Source: CAWINX01 sp963837585 (GTDB lineage Bacteria > Actinomycetota > Thermoleophilia > Solirubrobacterales > 70-9). Taken from it: 64,000 nucleotides of DNA. The position numbers and the translations under genes are program-made. Position 1 is the stretch's first letter; each line of letters starts with the position of its first letter. The stretch is taken from contig CAWINX010000003.1 of the NCBI GenBank assembly GCA_963837585.1, forward strand, positions 372,001 to 436,000, written 5' to 3'. The notes beneath the pieces were generated by a model, which saw nothing but the letters and a program-made list of their open reading frames with translations, had not been told where the DNA came from and did no database searches. Of the stretch, positions 53,459-62,790 are shown piece after piece.

Positions 53459-53919
53459 GATGGGAGTGGGACGAGGCACACCGGACCTGCCTTCGGATCG
53501 CCTATCGCTACGCGAGCAATCCGAGCGAGGCGGAGGACATCGCGCAGGACGCCCTGCTTCGGGCCTGGCGCCGCCGCGATTCACTGCGCGACGGTGAGCG
53601 GCGGACCGGGTGGTTGGCGACGATCGTCCGCAACGAGGCCTTTCGGCATCGCTCCCGCCCTCGCCCCGAGCCGGTCGCGACCGTCGAGGCGCTGGAGGGA
53701 GCTGACGACGAGCGGGTGCTGGCCACGGTCGAGCGGGCCGATCTCCACGCCGCCCTCGACAGGCTCGAAGAATCCGACCGGCGGTTGCTGATGCTCCGCT
53801 ACAGAGAGGACCTGACTCAGGCGACCATTGCCGAGTTGCTCGAGATCCCCGAGGGAACGGTTAAGGTACGGCTACATCGAGCGCGCGACAAGCTGCGCCG
53901 AGTATTTGAACCGTCGTGA
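53459..53919 (+). CDS. ECF-type RNA polymerase sigma factor, start ambiguous
   Basis: About 150 aa with sigma-2 (LRIAYRYASNPSEAEDIAQD, ALLRAWRRRD) and sigma-4 (LDRLEESDRRLLMLRYREDL, TIAELLEIPEGTVKVRLHRA). The domain frame has no start codon before WEWDEAHRTC. ATG 53459 is one base out of frame; removing one G from the GGG at 53461-53463 gives M-E-W-D-E-A-H-R, so a one-base insertion is suspected. The stop overlaps the GTG of the ArsR-type gene, which may act with it. No anti-sigma factor is seen. Confidence 0.8.
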
Positions 53920-54512
53920 GCGCCCAAGAGACAAAAGTCGCCGTCGAGCCTCGCCTGATCAAGGCGCTTGGGCATCCTCTCCGCCAGCGGGTCCTGCAGG
54001 CGCTCAACGAAGGGGTGGCCAGCCCCAGCGAGCTCTCGAAGAAGCTCGGTGAGCCACTGGGCAACGTCAGCTACCACGTCAAGATCCTCGCCGAGTGCGA
54101 CGCGATCGAGCTGGTCAAGACCGCGCCGGTACGGGGGGCCGTCGAGCACTTTTACCGGGCGACGATCCGCCCTTACGTCGACGACGACAACTGGGCCGAT
54201 CTTCCTCTGTCCGCCCGCCAGGCCATGGTCGACGACGGCCTGCAGACGATCTGGAACCACCTGGCCGCGGCCGCCAAGGCCGGCACCCTGGGCGCCCTCA
54301 AAGAGCATGTCAGTTGGACCACCCTCGAGTTCGACGAGCAGGCCTACGAGGAGATGGCCGAGCAGCTGAGAGTCACCTTGGAGCGGGCGATGGAGCTACA
54401 GGCCGAGTCGATCGGTCGCCTCGCCGAGCTCCCGGCCGAGGAGCGTGAAGCGCATCGCACCGAGTTGGCGATGATGCACTTCCACCGCGCCCCCGCCGAC
54501 GCCGCGGGCTGA
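53916..54512 (+). CDS. ArsR-type winged-helix regulator
   Basis: About 198 aa. N-terminal winged helix: IKALGHPLRQRVLQALNEGV, ASPSELSKKLGEPLGNVSYH, VKILAECDAIELVKTAPVRG. The C-terminal ~110 residues are helical (LRVTLERAMELQAESIGRLA) and lack the Cys metal site of ArsR proper, so it is a general HTH_20-type regulator. GTG 53916 overlaps the sigma factor stop (GTGA); the two are co-expressed. Confidence 0.85.
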   Translation: MSAQETKVAVEPRLIKALGHPLRQRVLQALNEGVASPSELSKKLGEPLGNVSYHVKILAECDAIELVKTAPVRGAVEHFYRATIRPYVDDDNWADLPLSARQAMVDDGLQTIWNHLAAAAKAGTLGALKEHVSWTTLEFDEQAYEEMAEQLRVTLERAMELQAESIGRLAELPAEEREAHRTELAMMHFHRAPADAAG

Positions 54513-54613
54513 GCCCCGCAGCAGCGGCGCCTGTACACGCGGGCGGTTTATGCGCAAAGAACTTCCGACCGCTGTACAACGACGCCGCTCACGCACGGCG
54601 CGACCATTTGGGG

Positions 54614-55429
54614 ATGAAGACCACGCCCCGCCAGATCGTGGCGTTCGGGGGTGGCGGGTTCTCGATGGAGTCGGGCAACCCGCTACTCGACGACTACGTG
54701 CTCGGGCTGGCGGCGCCGGAGCGTCCGCGGGTCTGCTTTCTGCCTTCGGCCAGCGGTGACGCCGACCACTACGTCGTCCGCTTCTACCGCGCCTTTCCGG
54801 CCGACCGTTGCGAGGCCAGCCACATCTCCCTGTTCCGGCGTGAGCAGGGACCGGCGGATCTGCGTCGCCACCTCCTCTCCCAGGACCTGATCTACGTCGG
54901 CGGCGGCAGCGTCGTCAGCATGCTCGGCGTCTGGCGCGCCCACGGGATCGACGAGATCCTCCGCGAGGCTTGGGAATCGGGTGTCGTCCTCTGCGGCCTC
55001 TCGGCCGGGTCGCTGTGCTGGTTCGCCGAGTCGGTCACCGGCTTCCACGGCGCCCCGCGGCGGGTCGAGGGGCTGGGCCTGTTGCCGTTCAGCAACTGCG
55101 TCCACTACGAGCCGGAATCGAGTCGCCGCGACGCCTATCACCGCTTCCTGCGCGAGGGCATGCGCCCCGGCTATGCGGCTGAGGACGGGGTCGCCCTGCA
55201 TTTCACCGAGACCGAGCTGAGCCGGGTGGTGGCGTCGCGTCCCGCCGCCCGCGGTTACCGCCTCGACCTCGTGGACGGGCAGGTCGAGGAGACGCGGATG
55301 GCGACCGTCTTCCTGGGCGAAGACGAGGCGCCGGAGTCCACCTGCGAGGCGGCGCCGGACTCCCAAAAGCCCCGCGAGGCGGCGCCGGAGCCCCCCTGCG
55401 AGGGACCGTCGAGCGCGGTCGCCGCCTGA
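54614..55429 (+). CDS. Peptidase S51 family (peptidase E-like), copy 1
   Basis: About 271 aa. Serine peptidase with the nucleophile elbow GVVLCGLSAGSLCWFAESVT, the strand DLIYVGGGSVVSMLGVW and a His in VHYEPESSRRDAYHRF. Peptidase E cleaves Asp-X dipeptides; related cyanophycinases cut cyanophycin. A 45-aa C-terminal extension (ESTCEAAPDSQKPREAAPEP) is Pro/Glu-rich and not part of the fold. ATG 54614 is preferred to TTG 54608. The stop overlaps the next start by one base. Confidence 0.85.
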   Translation: MKTTPRQIVAFGGGGFSMESGNPLLDDYVLGLAAPERPRVCFLPSASGDADHYVVRFYRAFPADRCEASHISLFRREQGPADLRRHLLSQDLIYVGGGSVVSMLGVWRAHGIDEILREAWESGVVLCGLSAGSLCWFAESVTGFHGAPRRVEGLGLLPFSNCVHYEPESSRRDAYHRFLREGMRPGYAAEDGVALHFTETELSRVVASRPAARGYRLDLVDGQVEETRMATVFLGEDEAPESTCEAAPDSQKPREAAPEPPCEGPSSAVAA

Positions 55430-56238
55430 TGGCCGAGCCGGCGCCGCTACGACGGATCCTCGCGCTCGGCGGGCACGACTTCACCTCGCGGCCTCCGGAT
55501 CGCGCCGTCTGCGAATTGCTGTTGCGCCTCGCCACCGAGCGCGCGGGGGGTGGGCGGCCGCGGATCTGCATCCTGCCGACCGCGAGCGGCGATACCTCTG
55601 AGCAGATCGCCCACTTCTACGCCTCCTTCGGCGGGCGTCCCTGCGAGCCCTCGGACCTCTCGCTCTTCCGGCTGGGGCGACGGCCGATGGCGCTGCGCGA
55701 CCACCTGCTCGCCCAGGATCTCGTCTACGTCGGCGGCGGCAGCCTGCTCAACCTGCTCGCCGTCTGGGAGGCGCACGAGATCGGCGCCATCGTCAGCCTC
55801 GCCTGGCGCCAGGGGATCGTCCTCGCCGGCCAGAGCGCCGGCGCGATGTGCTGGTTCGAGGCGGGGATAACCAAATCCTCGGGCAAGCCGACCGCCGCCG
55901 CCGGCCTCGGCCTACTCGGCGGCAGCCTCTGCGTCCACTACAACAACGAGCCGGAGCGCCGCGCCGCCTACCTCGACGCGGTCGGCGACGGAATGCCCGG
56001 CGGCTACGGGCTCGACGACTACGCCGGCCTGCTCTGGGAGGGGCAGGGAGAGCCCTCTGCGGTGACCGCCCGCCGCGGCGCTCGCGCCTACCGCGTCCAG
56101 TCCGGTGAGGGTGGGGTGACCGAGGCCCCGCTTCCCGCCCGCTTCCTACCGGCGCCGGCGCCGGCGACCCTGCGTGAGGACATCGCCGAGTTCCGCCGCA
56201 TCACCAAAATGCGCAAACGGGCCGGCTGGCTGGGTTGA
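55429..56238 (+). CDS. Peptidase S51 family (peptidase E-like), copy 2
   Basis: About 269 aa. Same fold as the preceding gene: ILALGGHDFTSRPPDRAVCE, LVYVGGGSLLNLLAVWEAHE, the nucleophile GIVLAGQSAGAMCWFEAGI and VHYNNEPERRAAYLDAV. It arose by tandem duplication and has diverged. The start overlaps the previous stop (TGATG), so the two are coupled and may form a heteromer or act on different dipeptides. The C-terminal residues ITKMRKRAGWLG are basic. Confidence 0.85.
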   Translation: MAEPAPLRRILALGGHDFTSRPPDRAVCELLLRLATERAGGGRPRICILPTASGDTSEQIAHFYASFGGRPCEPSDLSLFRLGRRPMALRDHLLAQDLVYVGGGSLLNLLAVWEAHEIGAIVSLAWRQGIVLAGQSAGAMCWFEAGITKSSGKPTAAAGLGLLGGSLCVHYNNEPERRAAYLDAVGDGMPGGYGLDDYAGLLWEGQGEPSAVTARRGARAYRVQSGEGGVTEAPLPARFLPAPAPATLREDIAEFRRITKMRKRAGWLG

Positions 56239-56288
56239 CGCGCGATCGGAATCGTCCGTCAAACGACCCGCTCGGGAGTTTGACCTTG

Positions 56289-56849
56289 CTATAGCAGGGT
56301 GAAACTTACGAGGGCGCTAAAGAGCCCCCCGGCCGCCGCCGGGGCGGTCGGGTCCACTCCCTCGTCGCCTACCTTTTCGCGGGCCAGGTACTCCTCGGCG
56401 AGCAGGGGGTTGTCCTTGGCGCGTTCGACGATCTTCAGCAGCGCCGACATCGAGGAGACCTCCTCGACCTGCTCCTTGATGAACCACTGCATGAACTGCT
56501 CGCCCTGGTAGTCGCCCTCCTCGCGCGCCAGTCGTGCCAGGTTGGCGACCTGCTCGCTGACCCGCTTCTCCTGGTCGAGCGCCAGCTGGACCGGGGCGAC
56601 CGTGTCGGCGAACCTGCTCTGCGGCGCCTCGACTCCCGGGACCGTCACCTCGTGCCCCGCATCGAGCAGGTACTGGACGATCATCATCGCGTGGTTGCGC
56701 TCCTCGATCGCCTGGCGGTAGAAGAAGGCGGCCAGCTGGGGCAGCGTCTCGCCGTCGTAGTGGGCGGCGATCGCCACGTACTGCTGGTGGGCGGCGAACT
56801 CGGAGGCGACCTGCTCATTGAGGGTGGTGGCGAAGCTCGTTTCTGACAC
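56289..56849 (-). CDS. Ferritin
   Basis: About 186 aa iron-storage protein. Di-iron ferroxidase residues are visible: LNEQVASEFAAHQQYVAIAA (first Glu), QAIEERNHAMMIVQYLLDAG (Glu-Glu-x2-His) and later NLARLAREEGDYQGEQFMQW with FIKEQVEEVSSMSALL. GTG 56849 has AAAGGA upstream. It lies 12 bp after the enolase-like gene in the same direction. The tail (AAAGGLFSALVSFTLL) is hydrophobic and longer than usual, as in encapsulin- or actinobacterial ferritins. Confidence 0.9.
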   Translation of the reverse strand: MSETSFATTLNEQVASEFAAHQQYVAIAAHYDGETLPQLAAFFYRQAIEERNHAMMIVQYLLDAGHEVTVPGVEAPQSRFADTVAPVQLALDQEKRVSEQVANLARLAREEGDYQGEQFMQWFIKEQVEEVSSMSALLKIVERAKDNPLLAEEYLAREKVGDEGVDPTAPAAAGGLFSALVSFTLL

Positions 56850-56860
56850 GTTGGTCCTTT

Positions 56861-57922
56861 CTAGTCGACTCGGCGAAATCCGGTTTCCGACAGCCGCGGC
56901 TCCATCGGGCTGGTCGGCAGGCCGGCCGGGGGCTCGGCTTCGTTGTAGCCGCGCGGGGCGGTGTCGTTGGCGGTATCGGGATGAAAGAGCGAGGCGAGCA
57001 CCTGGATCTGGCCCCGCCCGACGCCCAGCTCCCACTGGCCGCCGCCGTAGGCGCCGATCCCGCGCTCGGCGCAGTAGTCGTAGGTCTCGCAGAGGGCGCG
57101 CAGGCCGCCGATTCGCGAGGGCTTGACGTTGACCATCTTCGGCGGCCACGGTCGCGACTCGATGTCGGCGATCGAGTGGATCGGCGCGTCCCAGGTGAGC
57201 CGGTCCCGCACCGGCTCGAGGATCGGCCGGGTCTCATCGTTGACGTCGGGGTCCTCCAGCCAGGCGTCGGGAAAGGCCTCGATCAGCTTGCGGTACAGCT
57301 CGGGGTCGGTCTCGACGTCGACCACCGTGCCTTTGTACTGGCCCTTCAGGTCGAGCGACTCGACCGCGCCGGTCGCGACCAGCGCCGTAATCAGCTCGTC
57401 GGTCCAGTCGTTGGTCGGGTCGAGCTTGAAGCGCAGGTCCGGGTAGCGGTCGAGCTTGCGGTTGAGCGTCTCGATCGTCGAGGGCTCCTCGCCGCCCGGC
57501 GAGAGCCGCATCGAGCAGACGAAGTTGACCGGGCGCGCTCGCGGCCAAGCGCCGCCGCGATCCCGGTGCCCGCCTGGCGCAGCGCCAGGTCCAGCGCGGC
57601 CGACTCGAAGGCCCAGCGCCGGTACAGGCGCGACACGTCGCGCTGCGGCTCGGCCGGGAAGGTGTCGAGCCCGCCGATCAGCTCGCAGAACTCGCCGAGC
57701 GTCGTCGGCCCGGTCAGCTCCAGGGTCGCCCCCGCGTCCTGCAGCGCGATCTGATCGAGGGCCTCATAGGTGACGTCCTCGCCGAGCCCTTCCTCGCCGC
57801 CGCCCCGCAGGTGGATGACCGTCGTCAGCCGCTCGAAGCCCGGCACCTGGAACTCCAACCCTTCCAGCTCGTACCCGTCGATTTCGAGCGGCAGATCGGC
57901 GAGTCGGTCGAAGGGTCTTCAC
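56861..57922 (-). pseudogene. Enolase/mandelate-racemase superfamily protein, frameshifted
   Basis: N-terminal capping domain (LPLEIDGYELEGLEFQVPGF; VIHLRGGGEEGLGEDVTYEA) and barrel (LRFKLDPTNDWTDELITALV; ESLDLKGQYKGTVVDVETDP; AWLEDPDVNDE; MVNVKPSRIGGLRALCETYD; YGGGQWELGVGRGQIQVLAS). Metal ligands Asp/Glu and a catalytic Lys pattern fit the superfamily, but the subgroup is unassigned. The frame changes near 57545 and 57912; GTG 57922 is the probable start. It is divergent from the oxidase gene by 34 bp, so it may take part in the same catabolism. Confidence 0.72.
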
Positions 57923-57956
57923 TGGCAATCAGTCGTCATGAGGCGACACTCGTCCC

Positions 57957-59335
57957 ATGAAGCACACCGCACACGGGTACTGGCTGGAGGAGGCCGGCGG
58001 CGGTGGAACCGGCAGCGGCGCTTGCGGAGGATCGCAGCGCCGATGTGGTCGTGGTCGGCGGCGGGTTCACCGGGATGTGGGCGGCCTGGCAGGCGAAGGC
58101 GCTGGAGCCCGAGGCGCGCGTCGTCCTGCTCGAGGCCGACGTCTGCGGCAACGGGCCGAGCGGGCGCAACGGCGGTTTTTGCAACGTGATGTGGTTCGCG
58201 CTTCCCAACATGCGCTCGCGCTGGGGCGACGCGGCGGCGCTCGCCGTCGCCCGAGCGGCCGAGCGCGCCGTGGCCGAGGTCGGCCTGTTCTGCGAGGAGC
58301 AGGGAGTCGACGCCTGGTTCCGCCACGCCGGCTACCTCCAGGTCTCGACCGCCGCCGCCCACGACGGCGCCTGGGCCGAGGCGCTCGCCGCCTGCCGCGA
58401 GCTCGCCGTCGTCGACGCGATCCATCGAGCTCTCGGCCGACGAGGTGGCGCGACGCTGCGCCTCGCCCGCCTTCCGCGGCGGCGCCTTCTATCCCGACTC
58501 GGCGACCGTGCAACCGGCCCGGTTGGCGCTCGGGCTCCGCGACCGCCTGCGGGCGGCGGGCGTCGAGCTGTACGAGTCCTCGCCCGTTACCCGCGTCATC
58601 GACGGGTCCGGGGCGGTCGAGGTCCGCACCCCCGGTGGGTCGGTGCGGGCGGACACCGCGGTGCTCGCTGTGGGAGCGGCGGCGAAGGCGCCGGGCGGGC
58701 CCTTGCGCAACGCGCTCACCGTCACCTCCTCCCACATCGTCCTCACCGAGCCGGTGCCGGAGCTGCTCGAGGAGATCGGCTGGACCGGCGGCGAGTGCAT
58801 CACCGACAGCCGCGCCCTGATCGACTACTTCCGCACGACCCCGGACGGCCGCATCCTCTTCGGCTGGGGGGGAGGGAGGATCGCGATGGGCGCCCGCCTG
58901 CGCGGTCGGGCCGAGCTGGACGCCGAAGTCGTCGCCCTCGTCGCCCGTCACCTCCGCGACGTCTTCCCCGGCCTCGAGGGAAAGCGCCTCACCCACGCCT
59001 GGGGCGGGCCGATCGATGCCTCGCCGACCCACCTGCCGATGGTCGTCCCGCTGCCCGGCGGCCGGGCCTACGCCGCCGCCGGCTACACCGGCAACGGGGT
59101 CGGCCCCTCGCACATGGTCGGCCGCACCCTCGCCGCCCTCGCCCTCGATCGCCGCGACGAGTACTCCCACCTCGCCTTCGTCGACCCCTCGCCCCCCCGA
59201 GTCCCCCCCGAGCCCTTCCACTGGGCAGGAGGAGAAACGATCCGCCGCGCGATCATGCGCAAGGAGGAGGCCGAGCTGGCCGGCCGAAATCCGGACCTCG
59301 TCAGCCCACTGATCTCCCGGGTGCCGCCGACCTGA
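57957..59335 (+). pseudogene. FAD-dependent amine/D-amino-acid oxidase (DAO family), two frameshifts
   Basis: DAO-family oxidase resembling gamma-glutamylputrescine oxidase. FAD site ADVVVVGGGFTGMWAAWQAK, CGNGPSGRNGGFCNVMWFAL; after about 58425 IELSADEVARRCASPAFRGG and later GGRIAMGARLRG, THAWGGPIDASPTHLPMVVP and YAAAGYTGNGVGPSHMVGR. The start is ATG 57957 (KHTAHGYWLEEAGG), with one shift near 58000. Both shifts fit one extra base. It probably oxidises polyamines imported by the nearby potDBC system. Confidence 0.82.
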
Positions 59336-59475
59336 TCGGCTTCCACATCGGCCGGTGAAACACAGCAGCAATGATCTGCCGGTGTACGCGTTGGCGCTCT
59401 GACAGGCCATCAACGCGTTACGCCAGGACAGCCGACGGTCGGGCGGGTCGTCTGGTGCCGGTGACGCTTGAGGGA

Positions 59476-59564
59476 GGGGGAGGGACACCCCTCGAACCGG
59501 CGGATACTCAAAGTGCCGGTCTAATTAGACCGGCACTTGTCGGGGCGAGGGGTGTCCCTCCCCC
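59476..59564 (+). terminator. 89-bp nested palindrome between convergent genes
   Basis: Outer 19-bp arms GGGGGAGGGACACCCCTCG (59476-59494) and its exact complement (59546-59564) enclose a perfect 28-bp palindrome (59511-59538, centre TCTAATTAGA). It lies between the convergent oxidase and MmsA genes. Bidirectional terminator is the simplest role; the strength and the double structure are unusual. Confidence 0.7.
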
Positions 59565-59577
59565 TTCCCCACCTCAC

Positions 59578-61026
59578 CTACCAACGACTAGTGACCACCT
59601 TCTTGCGCGTGTAGAAGTCGACCGCGTCGGTGCCGTTCGCATGAAGGTCGCCGTCGCAGGAGTCCTTCCAGCCGGCGAAGGGGAACCAGGCGACCGGGGC
59701 CGGGACGCCGACGTTGACCCCGAGCATGCCCGCCTCGGCGCTGTAGCGATAGCGACGGGCGGCCTCGCCCGACCGGGTGAAGATCGCTCCGGCGTTGCCG
59801 TAGCGGGAGCCGTTGAGGAACTCCAGCGCCGCGTCGAGGTCGGGGACGTCGATGATCGTCAGCAGCGGGCCGAACAGCTCCTCGCGGGCGAGCTCGGACT
59901 CGGGGTCGGCGACGGCGATCGTCGGGCCCAGCATGGTCTCGGCCGGGCCTGCGTCGCCGCGGCCGTCGAGGAGGATCTCGACCCCGTCTGCCTCGGCCCG
60001 GTCGATCGCCCCCGCGACCGTCGTCCGCGCCGCCGCCGAGACCATCGGGCAGACGTCGGTGGCGGGGTCGTCTCCCGGGCCGACCCGCAGCGCGCTCGCC
60101 GCGGCGAGCAGCGCCTCGCGGACCTCGGCGCGGCGGCTCGCGTCGCCAACCGCCAGGCAGACCGAGCCGGCCAGGCAGCGTTGCCCCGCCGCCCCGAAGG
60201 CGGAGCCCATGATCGCCGGCACGGTCCGCTCGAGGTCGGCGTCGGGCATCACCACCAGCGAGTTCTTGGCGCCGCCGAGCGCCTGCGCTCGCTTGCCGGT
60301 CGCCGCCGCTCCCTGGGCGACGATCCGCGCCGTCGCGGCGCGCCCGACGAAGGAGATCGCGTCGACCCCCGGGTCCTCCAGCAGCGCCGTGACCGCCTCG
60401 CGGCCGCCGTTGACCAGGTTGACCACCCCGGCCGGGATCTCCGCGATCGAGTCGACGATCTCGACGATCAGCGCCGCCGGCCGGGGATCGAGCTCGGAGG
60501 GCTTCAGAATGAAGGCGTTCCCGCAGGCGATCGCGTAGGGCAGGAACCAGAGCGGGATCATCGCCGGGAAGTTGAACGGCGTGATCGCCGCGACCACGCC
60601 GACCGGCTGGCGGAACGACTCGACGTCGACGCCCGCGGCGACGCCCTCCAGCGTCTCCCCCTTCAACAGGTGAGGGATCGCCGCCGCCGACTCGACCGAC
60701 TCGATGCCGCGGCCGACCTCGCCGTCGGCGTCCTCCAGGGTCTTGCCCATGTCCGCGGTGACCAGGGCGACCAGCTCCGCCCGCCGGCGCAGCAGCTCTT
60801 CGCGCAGCGCCAGCACGGCGCGCGCCCGCCGCTGCGGCGGGACGTCTCGCCAGCCGGGCTGCGCCGCCCGCGCCGCCGCGACCGCCTCGCGCACCTCGGC
60901 CTCGCCGCTGAGCGGCACCAGCGCCGCGACCTCGCCGCTCGCCGGGTCGACGTCCTCGATCGCCTCGACTCCCTCGACCGCCCGCCACTCGCCGCCGACG
61001 TAGTTGGACAGCCGCTCAGCCGCCAT
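59578..61026 (-). CDS. mmsA: CoA-acylating methylmalonate-semialdehyde dehydrogenase
   Basis: 482 aa aldehyde dehydrogenase. GVVAAITPFNFPAMIPLWFL, ALGGAKNSLVVMPDADLERT and GSAFGAAGQRCLAGSVCL with catalytic Cys; the ending FPFAGWKDSCDGDLHANGTD, then AVDFYTRKKVVTSRW, is diagnostic of MmsA. It converts (methyl)malonate semialdehyde and CoA to propionyl- or acetyl-CoA. Here it would finish breakdown of beta-alanine or polyamine-derived aldehydes. ATG 61026. Downstream of and co-directional with potDBC. Confidence 0.93.
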   Translation of the reverse strand: MAAERLSNYVGGEWRAVEGVEAIEDVDPASGEVAALVPLSGEAEVREAVAAARAAQPGWRDVPPQRRARAVLALREELLRRRAELVALVTADMGKTLEDADGEVGRGIESVESAAAIPHLLKGETLEGVAAGVDVESFRQPVGVVAAITPFNFPAMIPLWFLPYAIACGNAFILKPSELDPRPAALIVEIVDSIAEIPAGVVNLVNGGREAVTALLEDPGVDAISFVGRAATARIVAQGAAATGKRAQALGGAKNSLVVMPDADLERTVPAIMGSAFGAAGQRCLAGSVCLAVGDASRRAEVREALLAAASALRVGPGDDPATDVCPMVSAAARTTVAGAIDRAEADGVEILLDGRGDAGPAETMLGPTIAVADPESELAREELFGPLLTIIDVPDLDAALEFLNGSRYGNAGAIFTRSGEAARRYRYSAEAGMLGVNVGVPAPVAWFPFAGWKDSCDGDLHANGTDAVDFYTRKKVVTSRW

Positions 61027-61066
61027 CAGGCCCGCCCACCGGCGCAGTTCTCCAACCGCCCGGCGG

Positions 61067-61936
61067 TCATGCGGCCGCGCCGGCCGGCACCGGAGCGGCC
61101 TCCTGCCCGGGCCGCACCGCCGCCATCTTCTCGGCGCGCCGCTGCTGCCAGACGGTGAAGCCCATCGCCGCCACGGTCGACTCCGAAGAGGATCATCGCG
61201 ATCACGTTCACCTCGACCGGGATGCCGCGCTGCGCGGCGCCGAAGATGTAGAGCGGGAAGGTGACCGTGGTGCCGGAGTTGAAGTTGGAGATCACGAAGT
61301 CGTCGATCGAGAGCGCGAAGGCGAGCAGCGCGGCGCCGACGATCCCGGGCATGATCAGCGGCAGGGTCACCAGCCTGAAGGTCTCGAAGGCGTTGGCGCC
61401 GAGGTCCCGCGCCGCCTCCTCGAGGTTGCGGTCGAAGCCGATCAGCCGCGAGCGCACCACCACCACGACGAAGCTGATGCAGAACATCACGTGGGCGATC
61501 AGCAGCGTCTGGAAGCCGAGCGACGGCAGGTTGATGATGAGGAAGAAGGAGAGCAGCGCGGACCCCATCACCACCTCCGGCGTCGCCATCGGGATCACGA
61601 TCAGGAAGTTCGCCGTCCGCCGCCCGAAGAACTCGTAGCGGACCAGCGCCAGCGCCATCAGGGTCCCGATCGCGGTCGAGATCACCGTCGCGAACAGCGC
61701 CAGCCGCAGGCTGGTGAACAGCGCCGAGTTGAGCTTCGGGAGGCCGAAGGCGTTGCCCCAGTGCTGGAGGGTGAAGCCGACCCAGGTGAAGTTGTACTTG
61801 CCGGTCGGGTCGTTGAAGGAGAAGACGAAGATGACCGCGATCGGGATCAGCATGTAGACGACGACCAGCCCGGCGACGATGTTGACGCCGTGCCCGCGCA
61901 GCCAGCGCCAGCTCCCTTCAGCCGCCCGCCGCTCAT
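61067..61936 (-). pseudogene. potC: Polyamine ABC transporter permease PotC, frameshifted
   Basis: Second inner-membrane permease for spermidine/putrescine. Start ATG 61936 (MSGGRLKG) overlaps the potB stop; a shift near 61905 leads to VVVYMLIPIAVIFVFSFNDP, TLMALALVRYEFFGRRTANF and the EAA loop LEEAARDLGANAFETFRLVT, then LLAFALSIDDFVISNFNSGT. A shift near 61185 (one extra base) restores ESTVAAMGFTVWQQRRAEKM and a stop at 61067. Six helices expected. Confidence 0.85.
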
Positions 61937-62786
61937 CGCGCCTCCTCCCCCATCAGCGCCTCCGAGCCGGCAAAGCGGATGTAGATCGAGGACGACGACC
62001 ATGATCAGCGCCATCAGCACGAAGGAGAGCGCCGCCGCCGACGGGTAGTCGGTCTGTTTGAGGTAGAGCGACTGGATCACGTTGCCGATCATCTGGTTGC
62101 CGGCGCTGCCGAGGAACTGGGCGTTGACGTAGTCGCCCGAGGCGGGGATGAAGGTGAGCAGCGTGCCGGCGACGATCCCCGGCGCCGAGAGCGGCAGGGT
62201 CACCCGCCAGAACGCCCCCCTGGAGGAGGCGTAGAGGTCCTTGGCCGCCTCGATCAGCCGCTCGTCGATCCGCTCCAGGCTGGCGTAGATCGGCAGGATC
62301 ATGAAGGGCAGGAAGTTGTAGGTGAGCCCGGCGATCACGGCGCTGCCGGTGGCCAGCACGTGGCCGTTCTGGGGCACCAGCCCGATGAACTGTAGCACCT
62401 TCACCACCGGGCTCTGGTCGGAGAGGATCGTCTCCCAGGCCAGGGTGCGGATCAGGTAGGTGGTGAAGAACGGCGCGATCACCGCGAACAGCAGCGCGTT
62501 CCGCCATCGCCCCGCCCGGAAGGCGATCGTGTAGGCCAGCGGGTAGGCGAGCAGCAGGGAGAACAGCGTCGCCGCGCCGGCGTAGACGAAGGAGCGCACG
62601 AACTGGGTGTTGTAGAGGGACAGCGCGTCGGAGTAGTTCGCTCCAGTGCCAGTTGAACTGGAGGCTGCCGACCACCCCCGACTCGAGCGAGAGCCGCCCC
62701 ATGTAGAAGAGCGGCACGACGAAGAAGAGGACGAGCCAGATCGTCCCCGGCCCGAGCAGGAAGTAGGGGACGATCCGGCGTCGCAT
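61933..62786 (-). pseudogene. potB: Polyamine ABC transporter permease PotB, frameshifted
   Basis: ATG 62786: MRRRIVPYFLLGPGTIWLVL, FFVVPLFYMGRLSLESGVVG. After one extra base near 62640: FVRSFVYAGAATLFSLLLAY, FFTTYLIRTLAWETILSDQS, the EAA loop LIEAAKDLYASSRGAFWRVT and FIPASGDYVNAQFLGSAGNQ. One extra G near 61985 separates this from the end IYIRFAGSEALMGEEAR. The stop overlaps the potC start. Confidence 0.87.
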
Positions 62787-62790
62787 CGGC

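Noticed and set aside
59371..61158. 595-codon plus-strand open frame opposite mmsA
   Set aside because: Antisense shadow caused by high GC; the minus strand encodes an intact MmsA with diagnostic motifs.
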